Notes: generated by a model from the sequence alone, not told the origin. A stretch of DNA of 64,000 nt from Conchocele bisecta (GCA_029237695.1 CM055272.1:18774042-18838041), one strand, 5' to 3'; counted from the stretch's first letter, positions 36,601-48,480 are shown. A program made the numbers and translations.

Positions 36601-37544
36601 TCCTCGGGCTAAAGTATTATCAATTATTTTTAGAAATACTTTAAGCTGTATTAAACGTGTACATATATATCCGTAAATATCACATCTCCTAATTGCAAAA
36701 GCGACCATGTTGATGGTCATCTTGAAACTGACCGAGAGTCATGGTGATACTGTATATGGTTAAGTTTTTGGTGTATTAGTTTCAATAATGTTTAATTAGA
36801 AGAATGAATACAGCACATGTAGTGGTTAATGTAGAACTGATTACATCAGTGCCTGCATGAATTACATATCGTTACCATGCATTGTATTTATTTTCCAATC
36901 CAACTCACGACCAAGGGTTAATTTAGTTTAAACAATATTTATTCGACAGTATATGGTACAATACAAGGTATACAATGACAGGGATATGAAAACAAGCGTG
37001 AAGCTTATATGAATTCGTCTCCCACAAGGTGGATGTAAGACACGAATGTGGAACAAGATAGTTAAGTGCACATACAGGCGAATATACATGTTGAAATAGT
37101 CTAAGTGGAATGGCTTTGTCTTACAATGATGTACTTACAAAATGAGATTGACAGTGTTTAAACCTTAGATTTATGACATGATAATGCGTGTGGCTGTGCT
37201 TCAGAGATGGTCACCAAGCAAATGAGACAGGGACACGGGAATGGGAGGTTACATGGGGAATCGCCCATGCCTTTCCCAACCCTCACGATTTCCCTCTCAC
37301 ATTCCGTGGACGGGGAGTCGCCCCCGAGCGGCGTAAATGGATAGTGCCCGGAAGTTGTCGTCTATTGTTAGGATGATATGTATGGTATCTTTTGGTTGTC
37401 TATGTTGGAATGTTATTATGATGCTAGAATCTATTTGTTGCTTTTATGTAGTTTTGGACACTTATAAACATTTTTTTATTTTTAATTTAAACTATTGTCA
37501 CATGCGAAGATATATCCGGGATGCTTAATGTGGGAGAAAGCTAG
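33683..37544. other. Long gene-free AT-rich region
   Basis: No coding exon, RNA gene or complete mobile element is recognisable over 3.8 kb. There is an AT run near 34951-34970. The GC-rich patch near 37250-37330 holds a 62-codon ORF without a recognisable domain. Weakly similar blocks occur at 34060-34200 and 34440-34580. Confidence 0.4.
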
Positions 37545-40500
37545 GAGGTATTACGGGGTTTGGGGAAGTCACATTATACAGGAGGTAACTACGGGGTACT
37601 GGGACGTCACAGTATATAGGAACTGACTACGCGGTACGGGGACGTCACAGTATACAGGACGTAACTACGGCGTACCGGGACGACACAGTATACAGGAGGC
37701 AACTGCGGGGTACGTGGACGTCACAATATACGGGAGGTAACTACGGGGTACCAGGACGACACAGTATATAGGGCAGGTAACTACGGGTACGTGGACGACA
37801 CAGTATACAGGGGGTAACTACGGTGTACGGGGACGACACAATATACAGGGGTTAACTACGGGATACAGAGACGTCACATTATACAGAAGGTAACTACGGG
37901 GTACGTGGACGTCACTATATACAGGTGATAACTACGGTGTACGGGGACGACACAGTATACAGGAGGTACCTACGGGGTATGTGGACGTCACAGTATGCTG
38001 AAGGTATCTACGGGGTACCGGGACGTCACAGTATACAGGAGGTAACTACGGGGTACGTGGACGTCACTGTATACAGGAGGTAACTACTGGGTACGTGGAC
38101 GTCACTGTATACAGGAGGTAACTACGGTGTACGGGGACGACACAGTATATAGGGGAGGTAACTACGGAGTACGGGGAGGACACAGTATACAGGGGAGGTA
38201 ACTACGGGATACGGGGACGACACAGTATACATTGGAGCTAACTACGGGTACGGGGCGACACAATCTACAGGAGGTAACTCGGGGTACTGGGACGTCACAG
38301 AATGCAGGAGGTAACTACGGGGTACTGGGACGACACAGTATATAGGGGGTGGACGTCACAGTATACAGGAGGTAACTACGGGGTATTGGGACGTCACATA
38401 ATACAGGAGGGAACTACGGGGCACGGGACGTCACAGTATACAGGAGGTAATTACGGGGTACCGTGACGACACAATATATAGGAGGTAGCTACGGGGTACG
38501 TGGACGTCACAATATACAGTAGGTAACTACGGTGTACGGCGACGACATAGTATACAGGAAGTAACGACGGGGTATGTGGACGTCAAAGTATGCAGAAGGT
38601 AACTACGGAGTACGGGGACGTCACAGTATACAGGAGGTAACTAAGGGTACGGGACGTCACAGTATACAGGAGGTAACTACGGGGTACGGGACGACACAGT
38701 ATACAGGAAGTAACTACGGGGTATGTGGACGTCACGGTATACAGGAGGTAACTATGGGGCACATGGACGTCACTGTATACATGAGGTAACTACGGTGTAC
38801 GCGGACGATACAGTATATAGGAGGTATCTACGGGGTATGTGGACGTCACAGTATGAACATGGTAACTACGTGATATTGGGACGTCACAGTACATAGGGGC
38901 TAACTACGGATATGTGGACGTCACTGTATACAGGAGGTAACTACGGTGTACGGGGACGACACAGTATACAGGAGGTAACTACGGGGTATGTGGACAGTAT
39001 ACCGGAGGTGACTATGGGGTATGTGGACGTCACAGTATGCAGAAGGTGACTACGAGGTACTGGGACGTCACAGGATACAGGAGGTAACTACGGGGTACTG
39101 GGACGACACAGTATACAGAGTAACTACGGGATACGGGGACGACACAGTATATTGGAGGTAACTACGGTATACCGGGAAGACACAGTATACAGGGGAGGTA
39201 ACGACGGGGTACGGGGACAACACAGAATACAGGAGGTAACTACGGCGTACGGGGACGACACATTATACAGGGGGGGAGTAACTACTGGGTACTGGGACGT
39301 CACAGTATATAGGAGGTAACTACGGGGTATGGGGACGTCACAGTATACAGGAGGTAACTACGGGGTATTGAGACATCACAGTATACAGTGGGTAACTACG
39401 GGGTTTGGGGACGACACAGTATACATGAGGTAACTACGGGGTACGGGCCGACACAGTATACAAGAGGTAACTACGGTGTACGTGGACGTGACAATATACA
39501 GGAGGTAGCTACTGGGTACGTGGACATCACTGTATACAGGAGGTAACTACGGTATACGGGGACGACACAGTATACAGGAGGTACATATGGGGTACGTGGA
39601 CGTCACTGTATACAGGAGGTAACTACGGGGTACGGTGACGACACAGTATACAGCAGGTAACTACGGGGTATGTGGACGTCACAGTATGCAGAAGGTAACT
39701 ACGGGCTACCGGGACGTCACAAAATACAGGAGGTAACTACGGGGTACGGGACGTCACAGTATACAGGAGGTAACTACGGGGTATGTGGACATCACAGTAT
39801 ACAGGAGGTAACTACGGGGTATGTGGACATCACAGTATGCAGGAGGTAACTACTGGGTAAAGCAACGACACAGTATACGGGACAGGTTACTATGGGGGTA
39901 CGTGGACGACACTGTATACAGGGGGTAACTACGGGGTACGGCTATGACACAGTATACGGGACAGGTAACTACGTGGTACCGGGACGACACAGTATACAGG
40001 AGGTAACTACGGTGTAAGGGGACGACACAGTATACAGGGCAGATAACTACGGGGTACTGGGACGACACAGTATACCGGAGGTAACTACGCGGTACGGGTA
40101 CGACAGTATACAGGGGAGGTAATTATGGGGTATGGGTACGTCATAGTATGCAGGGGAGGTAACTACGGGGTATTCGGACGTCACAGTATACAAGAGGTAA
40201 CTGCAGGGTACGGGTACAACACAGTATACAGGGGAGGTAACTACGGGGTACTGGGACATCACAGTATACAGGATGTAACTACGGTGTACGGGGACGTCAC
40301 AGTATACAGGGGAGGTAACTACGGAGTACGGGGACGACACAGTATACTGGAGGTAAGAACGCGGTGCGGGGATCACACAGTATACAGGGGAGATAACTAC
40401 GGGGTGGGCGGACGACACAGCATACAGGGGCAACTACGGGGTACGGGGACGACACAGTATACCGGAGGTAACTACGGAGTACGGGGACGACACGGTATAC

Positions 40501-41195
40501 ACAAGGAAACTACCGGGTACGAGGACGACAAAGTATACAGGGGAGGTAACTACGGGGTACGGGGACGACACACTATACAGGGAAGATACCTACGGGGTAC
40601 GGGGACGTCACAGTATACAGGAGGTAACTACGGGGTACGGGGGCGTTACAATATACAGGGGATGTAACTACGGGGTATGGGGTCGACACAGTAGACAGGA
40701 GGTAACTACGGGGTACGGGGACGACACAGTATACAAGAGGTAACTACGAGGCACGAGGACGACACAGTATACAGTAGGTAACTACGAGGTACTGGGACGA
40801 CAGAGTATAGAGGAGGTAACTAATGGGTACGGGACGACACAGTATAATGGAGGTAACTACGGGGTACTTACGACACAGTATACTGGAGTTAACTACGGGG
40901 TACGGGACGACACTGTATACTGGAGGTAACTACGGGGTGCGAGAACGACACAGTATACAGGGGGTAACTACGGGGTGCGGCGAGGAAACAGTATACAGGA
41001 GGTAACTACGGGGTATTGGGACGACACATTATACAGGAGATAACTACGGGGTACGGTGTCGTCACATTCTACAGGAGGTAACTACGGGATATGGGGACGA
41101 CACAGTATACAGGAGGTAACTACGGGGTACGGGGACGTCACAGTATACATGGGAGGTAACTACGGGGTATGAGACGACACAGTATACAGAGGGTA
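37545..41195 (+). repeat. 38-bp minisatellite, left array (about 95 units)
   Basis: The unit is GGTAACTACGGGGTACGGGG followed by ACG(T/A)CACAGTATACAGGA. Units vary by substitutions and 1-3 bp indels. GACGTCAC and GACGACAC variants alternate irregularly, and TATAC is strongly kept. The ORFs across it are repeat translations (YGVRGRHSIQ-like), not genes. Confidence 0.95.
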
Positions 41196-41957
41196 AGTAA
41201 TAGTTAGATCATAAAAGTGCAAGTTTAAATCAAATGCACGTGCAATTGTATGATCTAACTGATTTGTATCATTTGCCAAATATGGAAAATTGGCACATGC
41301 GCAATTTTATGTGGGCGCGGCTCATTAATGACATGAGCCGTTTTTGATCGCTCGACCTGCCACGGAATTGACACGGTCCAATCATAATTCTAGTGCCAGG
41401 TGGGGGGAAGTCCCTTCACCTGCCATGTTTACGTCGTCATATACGCGTTGTCTGACTCATTTCCTGTTGACATCATTCGGTCATTTCACTTCATGGAACA
41501 AAGTTGTAGGCTGTGTTTGTTACATGTGAACTACAATGGAATCGGACTAAGACATTTTATCGCAAATAGCGATAGGGTTGGAAAATGAATACATTACAGA
41601 AATTTTGAAATTAATGCTATTAAAAGTACATTGGTTTAATTGAATAAAGTTTCTCAAATATTCAATGCTGTCAATGCTGCCAGGTGGGCCCGAATTCAGA
41701 GGAGGGTTCAAATGAGTGGTCATAACCTGTACCTTCATTGAGAGGAACAGCCGTGCAATAATTGCAGTGCGTATAAGTGCCCATACGTTTCAGATATACG
41801 CACGGCAATTATTGCACGGCATCTCATTAAATTAGGCTCCACCCCTTTTGTTACGCCACATTCTAAGCTCCACCCCTTTAGATGCACAGAACAACAACTT
41901 GGTATTGGAAATTTATAGCAGGTGCGTGTATAATGCTGAAGGTCTTTGGGCTATGAT
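41196..41957. other. Non-satellite insert with hairpins
   Basis: It interrupts the minisatellite. GTTAGATCATA (41203) pairs with TATGATCTAAC (41249). GCCGTGCAATAATTGC (41750-41765) is the exact reverse complement of 41805-41820. GGTTCAAATGAGTGGTCA near 41705 also occurs in the palindrome at 52657-52731. Probably one or more MITEs; there is no gene. Confidence 0.5.
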
Positions 41958-41995
41958 ACAACTACGGGTTACGGGGACGACACAGCATATTGGAG
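41958..41995 (+). repeat. Orphan minisatellite unit
   Basis: One unit (AACTACGGGTTACGGGGACG and the rest) between the 41.2-kb insert and the palindromic element. It shows that both blocks sit inside the same original array. Confidence 0.85.
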
Positions 41996-41999
41996 GAGT

Positions 42000-42100
42000 A
42001 GTATATAAGAGTCACAATGATACCACCACCCTCTGAAAGGCACCGGCTAACGCGCGGTGTCCCCACCGCATGGTGGTATCATTTGTGACTCTTATATACT
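42000..42100. repeat. T-shaped hairpin terminus of the palindromic element
   Basis: AGTATATAAGAGTCACA (42000) through TGATACCACCA pairs with TGGTGGTATCA through TTGTGACTCTTATATACT (42071-42100). A 42-base GC-rich loop can itself form a smaller stem (GGCACCG with CGGTGTCC). The right end of the element (48434-48480) repeats half of this structure and stops inside the loop. The shape recalls parvovirus-type terminal hairpins; that comparison is structural only. Confidence 0.65.
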
Positions 42101-44805
42101 GCTTGGATTTCCCCCCACTGTTCGGCGGGTATGTATGAGAAGAATGGACCATATTTTCATCAACCGCGAGACCATATATTTATGACATGAGAAGATACAC
42201 CCTATTAGAGATAAGAATCCCTATGTTATACTCAGTATATATAATAACAATCTGTCATACATTTATTACGAATAAAATAACAACTGACACCCTATTAAAG
42301 ATAAGAAATCCATAAGTTATACTCAGTATATTACAGCAATCTGTCATAAATATAGAAGGCGCATATTTCGTCGGGGCTAATGTGATTTCGGCTATTTTTT
42401 GCTACTTTTTCGGAATTCTACAAAATCGCGCAGTCCAATTGAACACAAGAAAATTAGAGGAATACACAACGCTATTTCTCAAAAATGACAGTGCAAGCTA
42501 CTTTTCAAAGCATGGGAATTCGATCGGCGAAAGCCGTTTCCACCCACATTCTCCTAGAGAACGCGCACGGTAGCAATTTGCTTCCAGACATCTCTGGAGT
42601 TGACTACATACTCGGAAACAAAGGCCAAACCCACTTGCAACCCCTCGAGGGTCTCCCTCCATTTGTGGACGACGTCTACATCTTCGGGTACCTTCGTCGG
42701 GAAGATTGTGTAGAACGCGGGGGTCGGCTCTTTGTACATCCGGGGAAAAAGGCTCTGCAACGGAGGTGCTTCGGGAGGTCTCCATGGCGATTCGGAAAAG
42801 CATGGGTAGAACTAGAATCCAGACAAACATCGCGCAAACAATAGCCGCCGGGGAGAAAGCTGGTGGTACGATTCGAGAAACGATTCGTCGGATCGAGCGA
42901 GACACACGGTTCGAGGCGAGGAATGCGTGGATGGAACTCTACCCTTCCGCCAAAATTGGAGGGTACTTCGTTGCGAAAGCGGCAGTCTCCGACATTCCAA
43001 TGGACGAGCTGCAAGAGAACTTGCCAGCACTCGCTCGCCACTTGCAAACTTTTGGGTACGGAATCTACTCCATCGACTACACACAAGACTTCTCCGGGGT
43101 TCTAGATCGCGATGCCCTAGTACGACATCTCTGCGAAAACGAGGGGTTTCGAGAGCAAGGTACCTTCGAAGCAGCAATGCGGGAGCACGACTGTCCAACC
43201 ATTCTCGACAACACTTCCAGCGTGGGACGAAATGTCTGCACGTGGATTCGCACAACAGACGACAACACGGTCCGCACAAAATTCTACAAAAAGTTGTCTC
43301 CAATTTCGAAGCCGGGGAGATCCGAGAACCAGTTGGTGGACACCTAGCAGAGTACGCGGACTGTCCATTCGAACATATAGGGAAAACATTCCGGAATCCG
43401 GATGTCCAAATTCGAGGTTGCACTCGCATCGAGATTTCCCTCTACGCGTGCAGAGAAAAACAACTCTCTACATCCACAGCGGAAGAACTTCTTGCCGAAG
43501 CTCTAGATCTAGTCTCGCCTAGAGACGGCCCTGGACTCTTCGTGGTACAAACACCGGCGGCGCAGTGGGAGAACCTAGCGAGTGTTCTCGACAGATGTCT
43601 CGTTCTTGCCGACCGTCCAGCTGGCACAATCTTTGTAGCGTGGTACGCACACACGGAGACCGGTCGAATTTCGGGGATTCGAGTACGACCAACTCCCGCG
43701 AGAGTGGAGCAAGATGCTTCCTGTGAGAAAGCGGCTCTGTGGGCAATTGCGGAGTTTGGATTTCGCTCGTGTCCAATCTTCCGAGTGGACATTCTAGCTT
43801 CCGAAGAAGAGAATGGTGTAGAACTTGGACCACTACGCTGCTACACGAAAGGGGAAGACACACACACAGTTCTTTCCGCGAGCAAACGACCAACGCAAAC
43901 ACATCCAGACGCCCAAGACCCCTCCATTCTCCTACCAGAAACAAGAGTAGTCTCTTGGGTCTGGCGAAAGAAGAAATGCAATCCGATCGGAGGAGAGACA
44001 TCGCAGTACCAGATTCGGGAGGTTCCAGAAATTGCGACTGGGAGGGAGATCTCCACACTTTCCACAAAAAATCGTGCAAACAGACTGCTAGAAATCCGAG
44101 AAGCGGAGGAGGTGGAGCTCTGGAAAAGAAGCGCTTGGGAGAGAATCGAGAAAGACAAGCTAGAGAATGGAGAGAGAAGAGAGAAAGAACTCCAAAGACT
44201 AGTCGTACTGGAGGAAGAACGCGAGAAGTACGAAAAACGGCCCGAGGCAACACTCCAACACGTAGGAAGCATGTTGCGCGGAAACACTACAACAATCTCC
44301 CACATGGACACAATCGGGAATTTCCTCGTTCTAGGGTACAGAAAAACACCAAACGTGGGTACATCGCGGCGAGTCGTTCTGCGGCACGAGGATGGGGGAT
44401 GGACGAAAACCGCCTGGGCAACCAAAGGTGTAGAGAAATTGCTGGACGCGTGCGAGAGTTCTTTCAATTTTGTTTCCGACAAGTACGGCAACACTGCGTA
44501 CTGGATCCCCGAACTACCAGATGGGGAACAACAAGGAGAGCGCCTGTGTGGGCCCAAGATCGAAATCCAAGAGGCAAGAGCCTTCTCGAACAAGGAGGGG
44601 GTGGAGATCTCTTGGCATCCAATTCGGATTCTTTCCACACCACATCCGGAGAGGCTGGAGCAGATCCAGAAGATGGTGGATGTCTTGGAGGAGGGCCAAA
44701 CAACCGTACGACTGGCGAGGACCACACCCCCCAAACCCACTCTCTACGAGAAAGCGCTAGATCTCCAGCCCGGGGAGTACATCGTTCGCAGGTACGCGCA
44801 GACTG
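42054..44805 (+). repeat. Left inverted arm
   Basis: Reverse complement of 45943-48480. Homology ends sharply after CGCAGGTACGCGCAGACTG at 44805. It contains a 217-bp insertion with two tandem copies of an ACACCCTATTA(A/G)AGATAAG segment. Confidence 0.85.
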
Positions 44806-44888
44806 TCCGAGCACCGCGAACAAGTATTTCGACCATTTCGAACGATTTGGGAATTCCATGTTGGACAAATGTCCCCCTCTCTAGATAG
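42485..44888 (+). pseudogene. Large ORF1, left-arm copy (broken, 3' end replaced)
   Basis: The start is the ATG at 42485. Reading is broken by a 1-bp loss in the T run near 42731 and another near 43288, relative to the right arm. It is then open in one frame to 44888. The last ~28 codons differ from the right arm because the arm ends at 44805. The second half contains a long charged, probably coiled-coil stretch (about 44090-44250) and a W/G-rich globular part after it. The N-terminal motifs are described at the right-arm copy. The left copy looks dead. Function is unknown; replication or integration is a guess from context. Confidence 0.65.
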
Positions 44889-44906
44889 AAAAGGTATTTT
44901 GTAAAT

Positions 44907-45713
44907 ATGCCAAAAACCTATTTGTCTCCGGAAAATATTAGAGAAATTATTTCCGCCCGTGGAAAGTCGACAGCCGAAGAAACAAAAAAGAAATACGGGA
45001 TCGGCAGTGCCAGACTTCGAAAGTTGTGGGATGGTGTCGATGCGGAACGTAGTACAAAACCCGAAGAACAAGAAACCCCCGAAGAACAAGAAAAACCTAC
45101 TCCCGTAGTACACAGGGTGACCGCGCCTGGTTTTGCGGGCCCCACCGAGTTCCCCACGGATCTAGTAGAAGATACACGAAACGCCAGCTCGTTCGAAGAA
45201 TCGACACACCTGTCCGACATGGAGAGACGTTTGGAGAACCGGTTGGACATGTTGGAACGCAGACTGTTGGACGCAATTTTCGACGATGCCCGCTCGGCCG
45301 ATTCCGAGTGTCCGAAGAAAGACGAGCTGGAGGTGCACGACATCTGGGGAACCGTAGAGAATGCGAAGTGGTGGCTGGGGGTCTCTGTGGTGGCGTACGC
45401 GGTCTGCAGACCACTGTTCCCATTCGTGGCTCTAGAGGCCCGTAGACTCTGGAAGAACAAAACAGACACCGACGCCCAGTTCGTGCATTCCACAAAACAG
45501 TCCGGTACACCGAAGGAAAAAAAACAACTAGCGACTCCGTACACCAGCACTCTGGTAGTAGCGACCCGTTCTACATGGAGTAGCCATTTTGAAAAAAAAG
45601 AAATTCTTTGTCGATTTTTGTCGCTGCTCGTTTTGGGTGGCGCGATTGTGTTCGAGAAAAACTGTGTGTGCATTTATTTGTTGCACTTGCGAGAAAAGAA
45701 GTGTGGATTCTAG
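44907..45713 (+). CDS. ORF2, uncharacterised 268-residue protein in the unique centre
   Basis: Start ATG at 44907 and TAG at 45711-45713; the frame is intact. Residues 5-43 (YLSPENIREIISARGKST... YGIGSARLRKLWDG) look like a small helix-turn-helix domain. Residues 50-70 are E/P/K-rich. Residues 103-127 are heptad-like (MERRLENRLDMLERRLLDAI), suggesting a coiled coil. Residues 154-176 form one good membrane segment, and a second hydrophobic stretch lies near 236-262. The gene converges on ORF1 of the right arm, and the two stop codons overlap. No family is recognised. A DNA-binding or structural role is possible but unproven. Confidence 0.6.
   Translation: MPKTYLSPENIREIISARGKSTAEETKKKYGIGSARLRKLWDGVDAERSTKPEEQETPEEQEKPTPVVHRVTAPGFAGPTEFPTDLVEDTRNASSFEESTHLSDMERRLENRLDMLERRLLDAIFDDARSADSECPKKDELEVHDIWGTVENAKWWLGVSVVAYAVCRPLFPFVALEARRLWKNKTDTDAQFVHSTKQSGTPKEKKQLATPYTSTLVVATRSTWSSHFEKKEILCRFLSLLVLGGAIVFEKNCVCIYLLHLREKKCGF
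45673..45678 (-). promoter_or_regulatory. AATAAA poly(A) signal candidate for ORF1
   Basis: AATAAA on the minus strand, about 32 bases past the ORF1 stop (45710) and inside the 3' part of ORF2. The position suits mRNA 3' processing; it is a short motif and may be chance. Confidence 0.35.
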
Positions 45714-48266
45714 AGGGCCAAATTGGCCAGCCGATCGGGTTTGTTCGTGGGAGTAGTTCGTTTTCCCCCCAATCTGCAGAGAATTGGATTGTGTGTGTTC
45801 TGGAGGACTGTCTCCCCGCCGAGATTTGCAACCTCCCTCTCCAGAAAGAACCCGTACGTTGGAATCTCGATGTCCGTCTTTTGCTCCCCATTTTCGTCGG
45901 TCTCTAGAAGAAATAGAATTGTTCGTGTCGTGCCTCTGTAGCCAGTCTGCGCGTACCTGCGAACGATGTACTCCCCGGGCTGGAGATCTAGCCCTTTCTC
46001 GCAGAGAGTGGGTTTGGGGGGTGTGGTCCTCGCCAGTCGTACGGTTGTTTGGCTCTCCTCCAAGACATCCACCATATTTTGGATCTATTCCAGCCTGTCC
46101 GGATGTGGTGTGGAAATAATCCGAATTGGATGCCAAGAGATCTCCACCCCCTCCTTGTTCGAGAAGGCTCTTGCCTCTTGGATTTCGATCTTGGGCCCAC
46201 ACAGGCGCTCTCCTTGTTGTTCCCCATCTGGTAGTTCGGGGATCCAGTACGTAGTGTTGCCGTACTTGTCGGAAACAAAATTGAAAGAACTCTCGCACAC
46301 GTCCAGCAATTTCTCTACACCTTTGGTTGCCCAGGCGGTTTTCGTCCATCCCCCATCCTCGTGCCGCAGAACGACTCGCCGCGATGTACCCACGTTTGGT
46401 GTTTTTCTGTACCCTAGAACGAGGAAATTCCCGATTGTGTCCATGTGGGAGATTGTTGTAGTGTTTCCGCGCAACATGCTTCCTACGTGTTGGAGTGTTG
46501 CCTCGGACCGTTTTTCGTACTTCTCGCGTTCTTCCTCCAGTACGACTAGTCTTTGGAGTTCTTTCTCTCTTCTCTCTCCATTCTCTAGCTTGTCTTTCTC
46601 GATTCTCTCCAAGCGCTTCTTTTCCAGAGCTCCACCTCCTCCGCTTCTCGGATTTCTAGCAGTCTGTTTGCACGATTTTTTGTGGAAAGTGTGGAGATCT
46701 CCCTCCCAGTCGCAATTTCTGGAACCTCCCGAATCTGGTACTGCGATGTCTCTCCTCCGATCGGATTGCATTTCTTCTTTCGCCAGACCCAAGAGACTAC
46801 TCTTGTTTCTGGTAGGAGTATGGAGGGGTCTTGGGCGTCTGGATGTGTTTGCGTTGGTCGTTTGCTCGCGGAAAGAACTGTGTGTGTGTGTCTTCCCCTT
46901 TCGTGTAGCAGCGTAGTGGTCCAAGTTCTACACCATTCTCTTCTTCGGAAGCTAGAATGTCCACTCGGAAGATTGGACACGAGCGAAATCCAAACTCCGC
47001 AATTGCCCACAGAGCCGCTTTCTCCCAGGAAGCATCTTGCTCCACTCTCGCGGGAGTTGGTCGTACTCGAATCCCCGAAATTCGACCGGTCTCCGTGTGT
47101 GCGTACCACGCTACAAAGATTGTGCCAGCTGGACGGTCGGCAAGAACGAGACATCTGTCGAGAGCACTCGCTAGGTTCTCCCACTGCGCCGCCGGTGTTT
47201 TTACCACGAAGAGTCCAGGGCCGTCTCTAGGCGAGACTAGATCTAGAGCTTCGGCAAGAAGTTCTTCCGCTGTGGATGTAGAGAGTAGTTTTGCTCTGCA
47301 CGCGTAGAGGGAAATCTCGATGCGAGTGCAGCCTCGAATTTGGACATCCGGATTCCGGAATGTTTTCCCTAGATGTTCGAATGGACAGTCCGCGTACTCT
47401 GCTAGGTGTCCACCAACTGGTTCTCGGATCTCCCCGGCTTCGAAATTGGAGACAACTTTGTTGTAGAATTGTGTGCGGACCGTGTAGTCGTCTGTTGTGC
47501 GAATCCACGTGCAGACATTTCGTCCCACGCTGGAAGTGTTGTCGAGAATGGTTGGACAGTCGTGCTCCCGCATTGCTGCTTCGAAGGTACCTTGCTCTCG
47601 AAACCCCTCGTTTTCGCAGAGATGTCGTACTAGGGCATCGCGATCTAGAACCCCGGAGAAGTCTTGTGTGTAGTCGATGGAGTAGATTCCGTACCCAAAA
47701 GTTTGCAAGTGGCGAGCGAGTGCTGGCAAGTTCTCTTGCAGCTCGTCCATTGGAATGTCGGAGACTGCCGCTTTCGCAACGAAGTACCCTCCAATTTTGG
47801 CGAAAGGGTAGAGTTCCATCCACGCATTCCTCGCCTCGAACCGTGTGTCTCGCTCGATCCGACGAATCGTTTCTCGAATCGTACCACCAGCTTTCTCCCC
47901 GGCGGAAATTGTTTGCGCGATGTTTGTCTGGATTCTAGTTCTACCCATGCTTTTCCGAATCGCCATGGAGACCTCCCGAAGCACCTCCGTTGCAGAGCCT
48001 TTTTCCCCGGATGTACAAAAGAGCCGACCCCCGCGTTCTACACAATCTTCCCGACGAAGGTACCCGAAGATGTAGACGTCGTCCACAAATGGAGGGAGAC
48101 CCTCGAGGGGTTGCAAGTGGATTTGGCCTTTGTTTCCGAGTATGTAGTCCACTCCAGAGATGTCTGGAAGCAAGTTGCTACCGTGCGCGTTCTCTAGGGA
48201 AATGTGGGTGGAAACGGCTTTCGCCGATCGAATTCCCATGCTTTGAAAAGTAGCTTGCACTGTCAT
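45710..48266 (-). pseudogene. Large ORF1, right-arm copy (about 850 codons, three lesions)
   Basis: The start is the ATG at 48266. The first ~460-489 codons are open. A CA run (46878-46891) is 2 bp longer than in the left arm and shifts the frame. A 1-bp loss near 46608 shifts it again, and TAG at 46085-46087 is a nonsense codon. The frame then runs to the stop at 45710-45712, past the arm boundary, so only this copy holds the natural 3' end. Visible motifs are IDYTQDFSG (residues 197-205), TVRTQFYNK (262-270) and GCTRIEISLY (312-321). This order loosely recalls replication initiators of the Rep_trans type, where a Tyr lies in a YxK strand and an R-x-E strand follows. A coiled coil is in the second half. 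Rep function is speculative. Confidence 0.65.
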
Positions 48267-48480
48267 TTTTGAGAAATAGCGTTGTGTATTCCTCTAGTTT
48301 TCTTGTGTTCAATTGCACTGCGCGATTTTGTAGAATTCCGAAAAAGTAGCAAAAAATAGCCGAAATCACATTAGCCCTGACGAAATATGCGCCTTCTATA
48401 CATACCCGCCGAACAGTGGGGGGAAATCCAAGTAGTATATAAGAGTCACAAATGATACCACCATGCGGTGGGGGGCACCG
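45943..48480 (-). repeat. Right inverted arm
   Basis: Reverse complement of the left arm. It ends at GGGGGGCACCG (48480), inside the hairpin loop sequence, and is followed at once by a minisatellite unit. Confidence 0.85.

Larger units (their letters stand above)
41996..48480. mobile_element. 6.5-kb palindromic virus-like or transposon element
   Basis: The element is inserted in the minisatellite, with units directly at 41995 and 48481. Inverted arms of about 2.5 kb (42054-44805 and 45943-48480) flank a unique 1.14-kb centre. The arms are nearly identical but differ by substitutions, small indels and a 217-bp insert in the left arm (about 42137-42353). The left terminus is a long hairpin, and the right terminus is a truncated copy of it. 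Coding content: a large ORF in each arm and one ORF in the centre. Base composition is more GC-rich than the surroundings. I cannot match it to a named family. Long coding inverted repeats and a hairpin end suggest a linear DNA virus-like replicon or an unusual transposon. Confidence 0.75.

Noticed and set aside
40125..40667. 180-codon ORF and other ORFs with repeated RGRHSIQ-like peptides
   Set aside because: They are translations of the minisatellite on either strand, without a plausible start or flanking gene signals.
37545..41195. Regular short repeats that could suggest a CRISPR array
   Set aside because: Units are contiguous with no unique spacers, they vary by substitution, and the window is eukaryotic. 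This is a minisatellite.
43519..44740. Long antisense ORFs across both arms of the palindromic element
   Set aside because: They are shadows of the GC-rich ORF1 on the other strand; their composition is Ser/Arg-rich with no motifs.
41996..48480. The palindrome as a pure assembly artefact
   Set aside because: The arms differ by many scattered changes, a 217-bp insert and different ends, which a simple read fold-back would not give. It is not fully excluded without reads.
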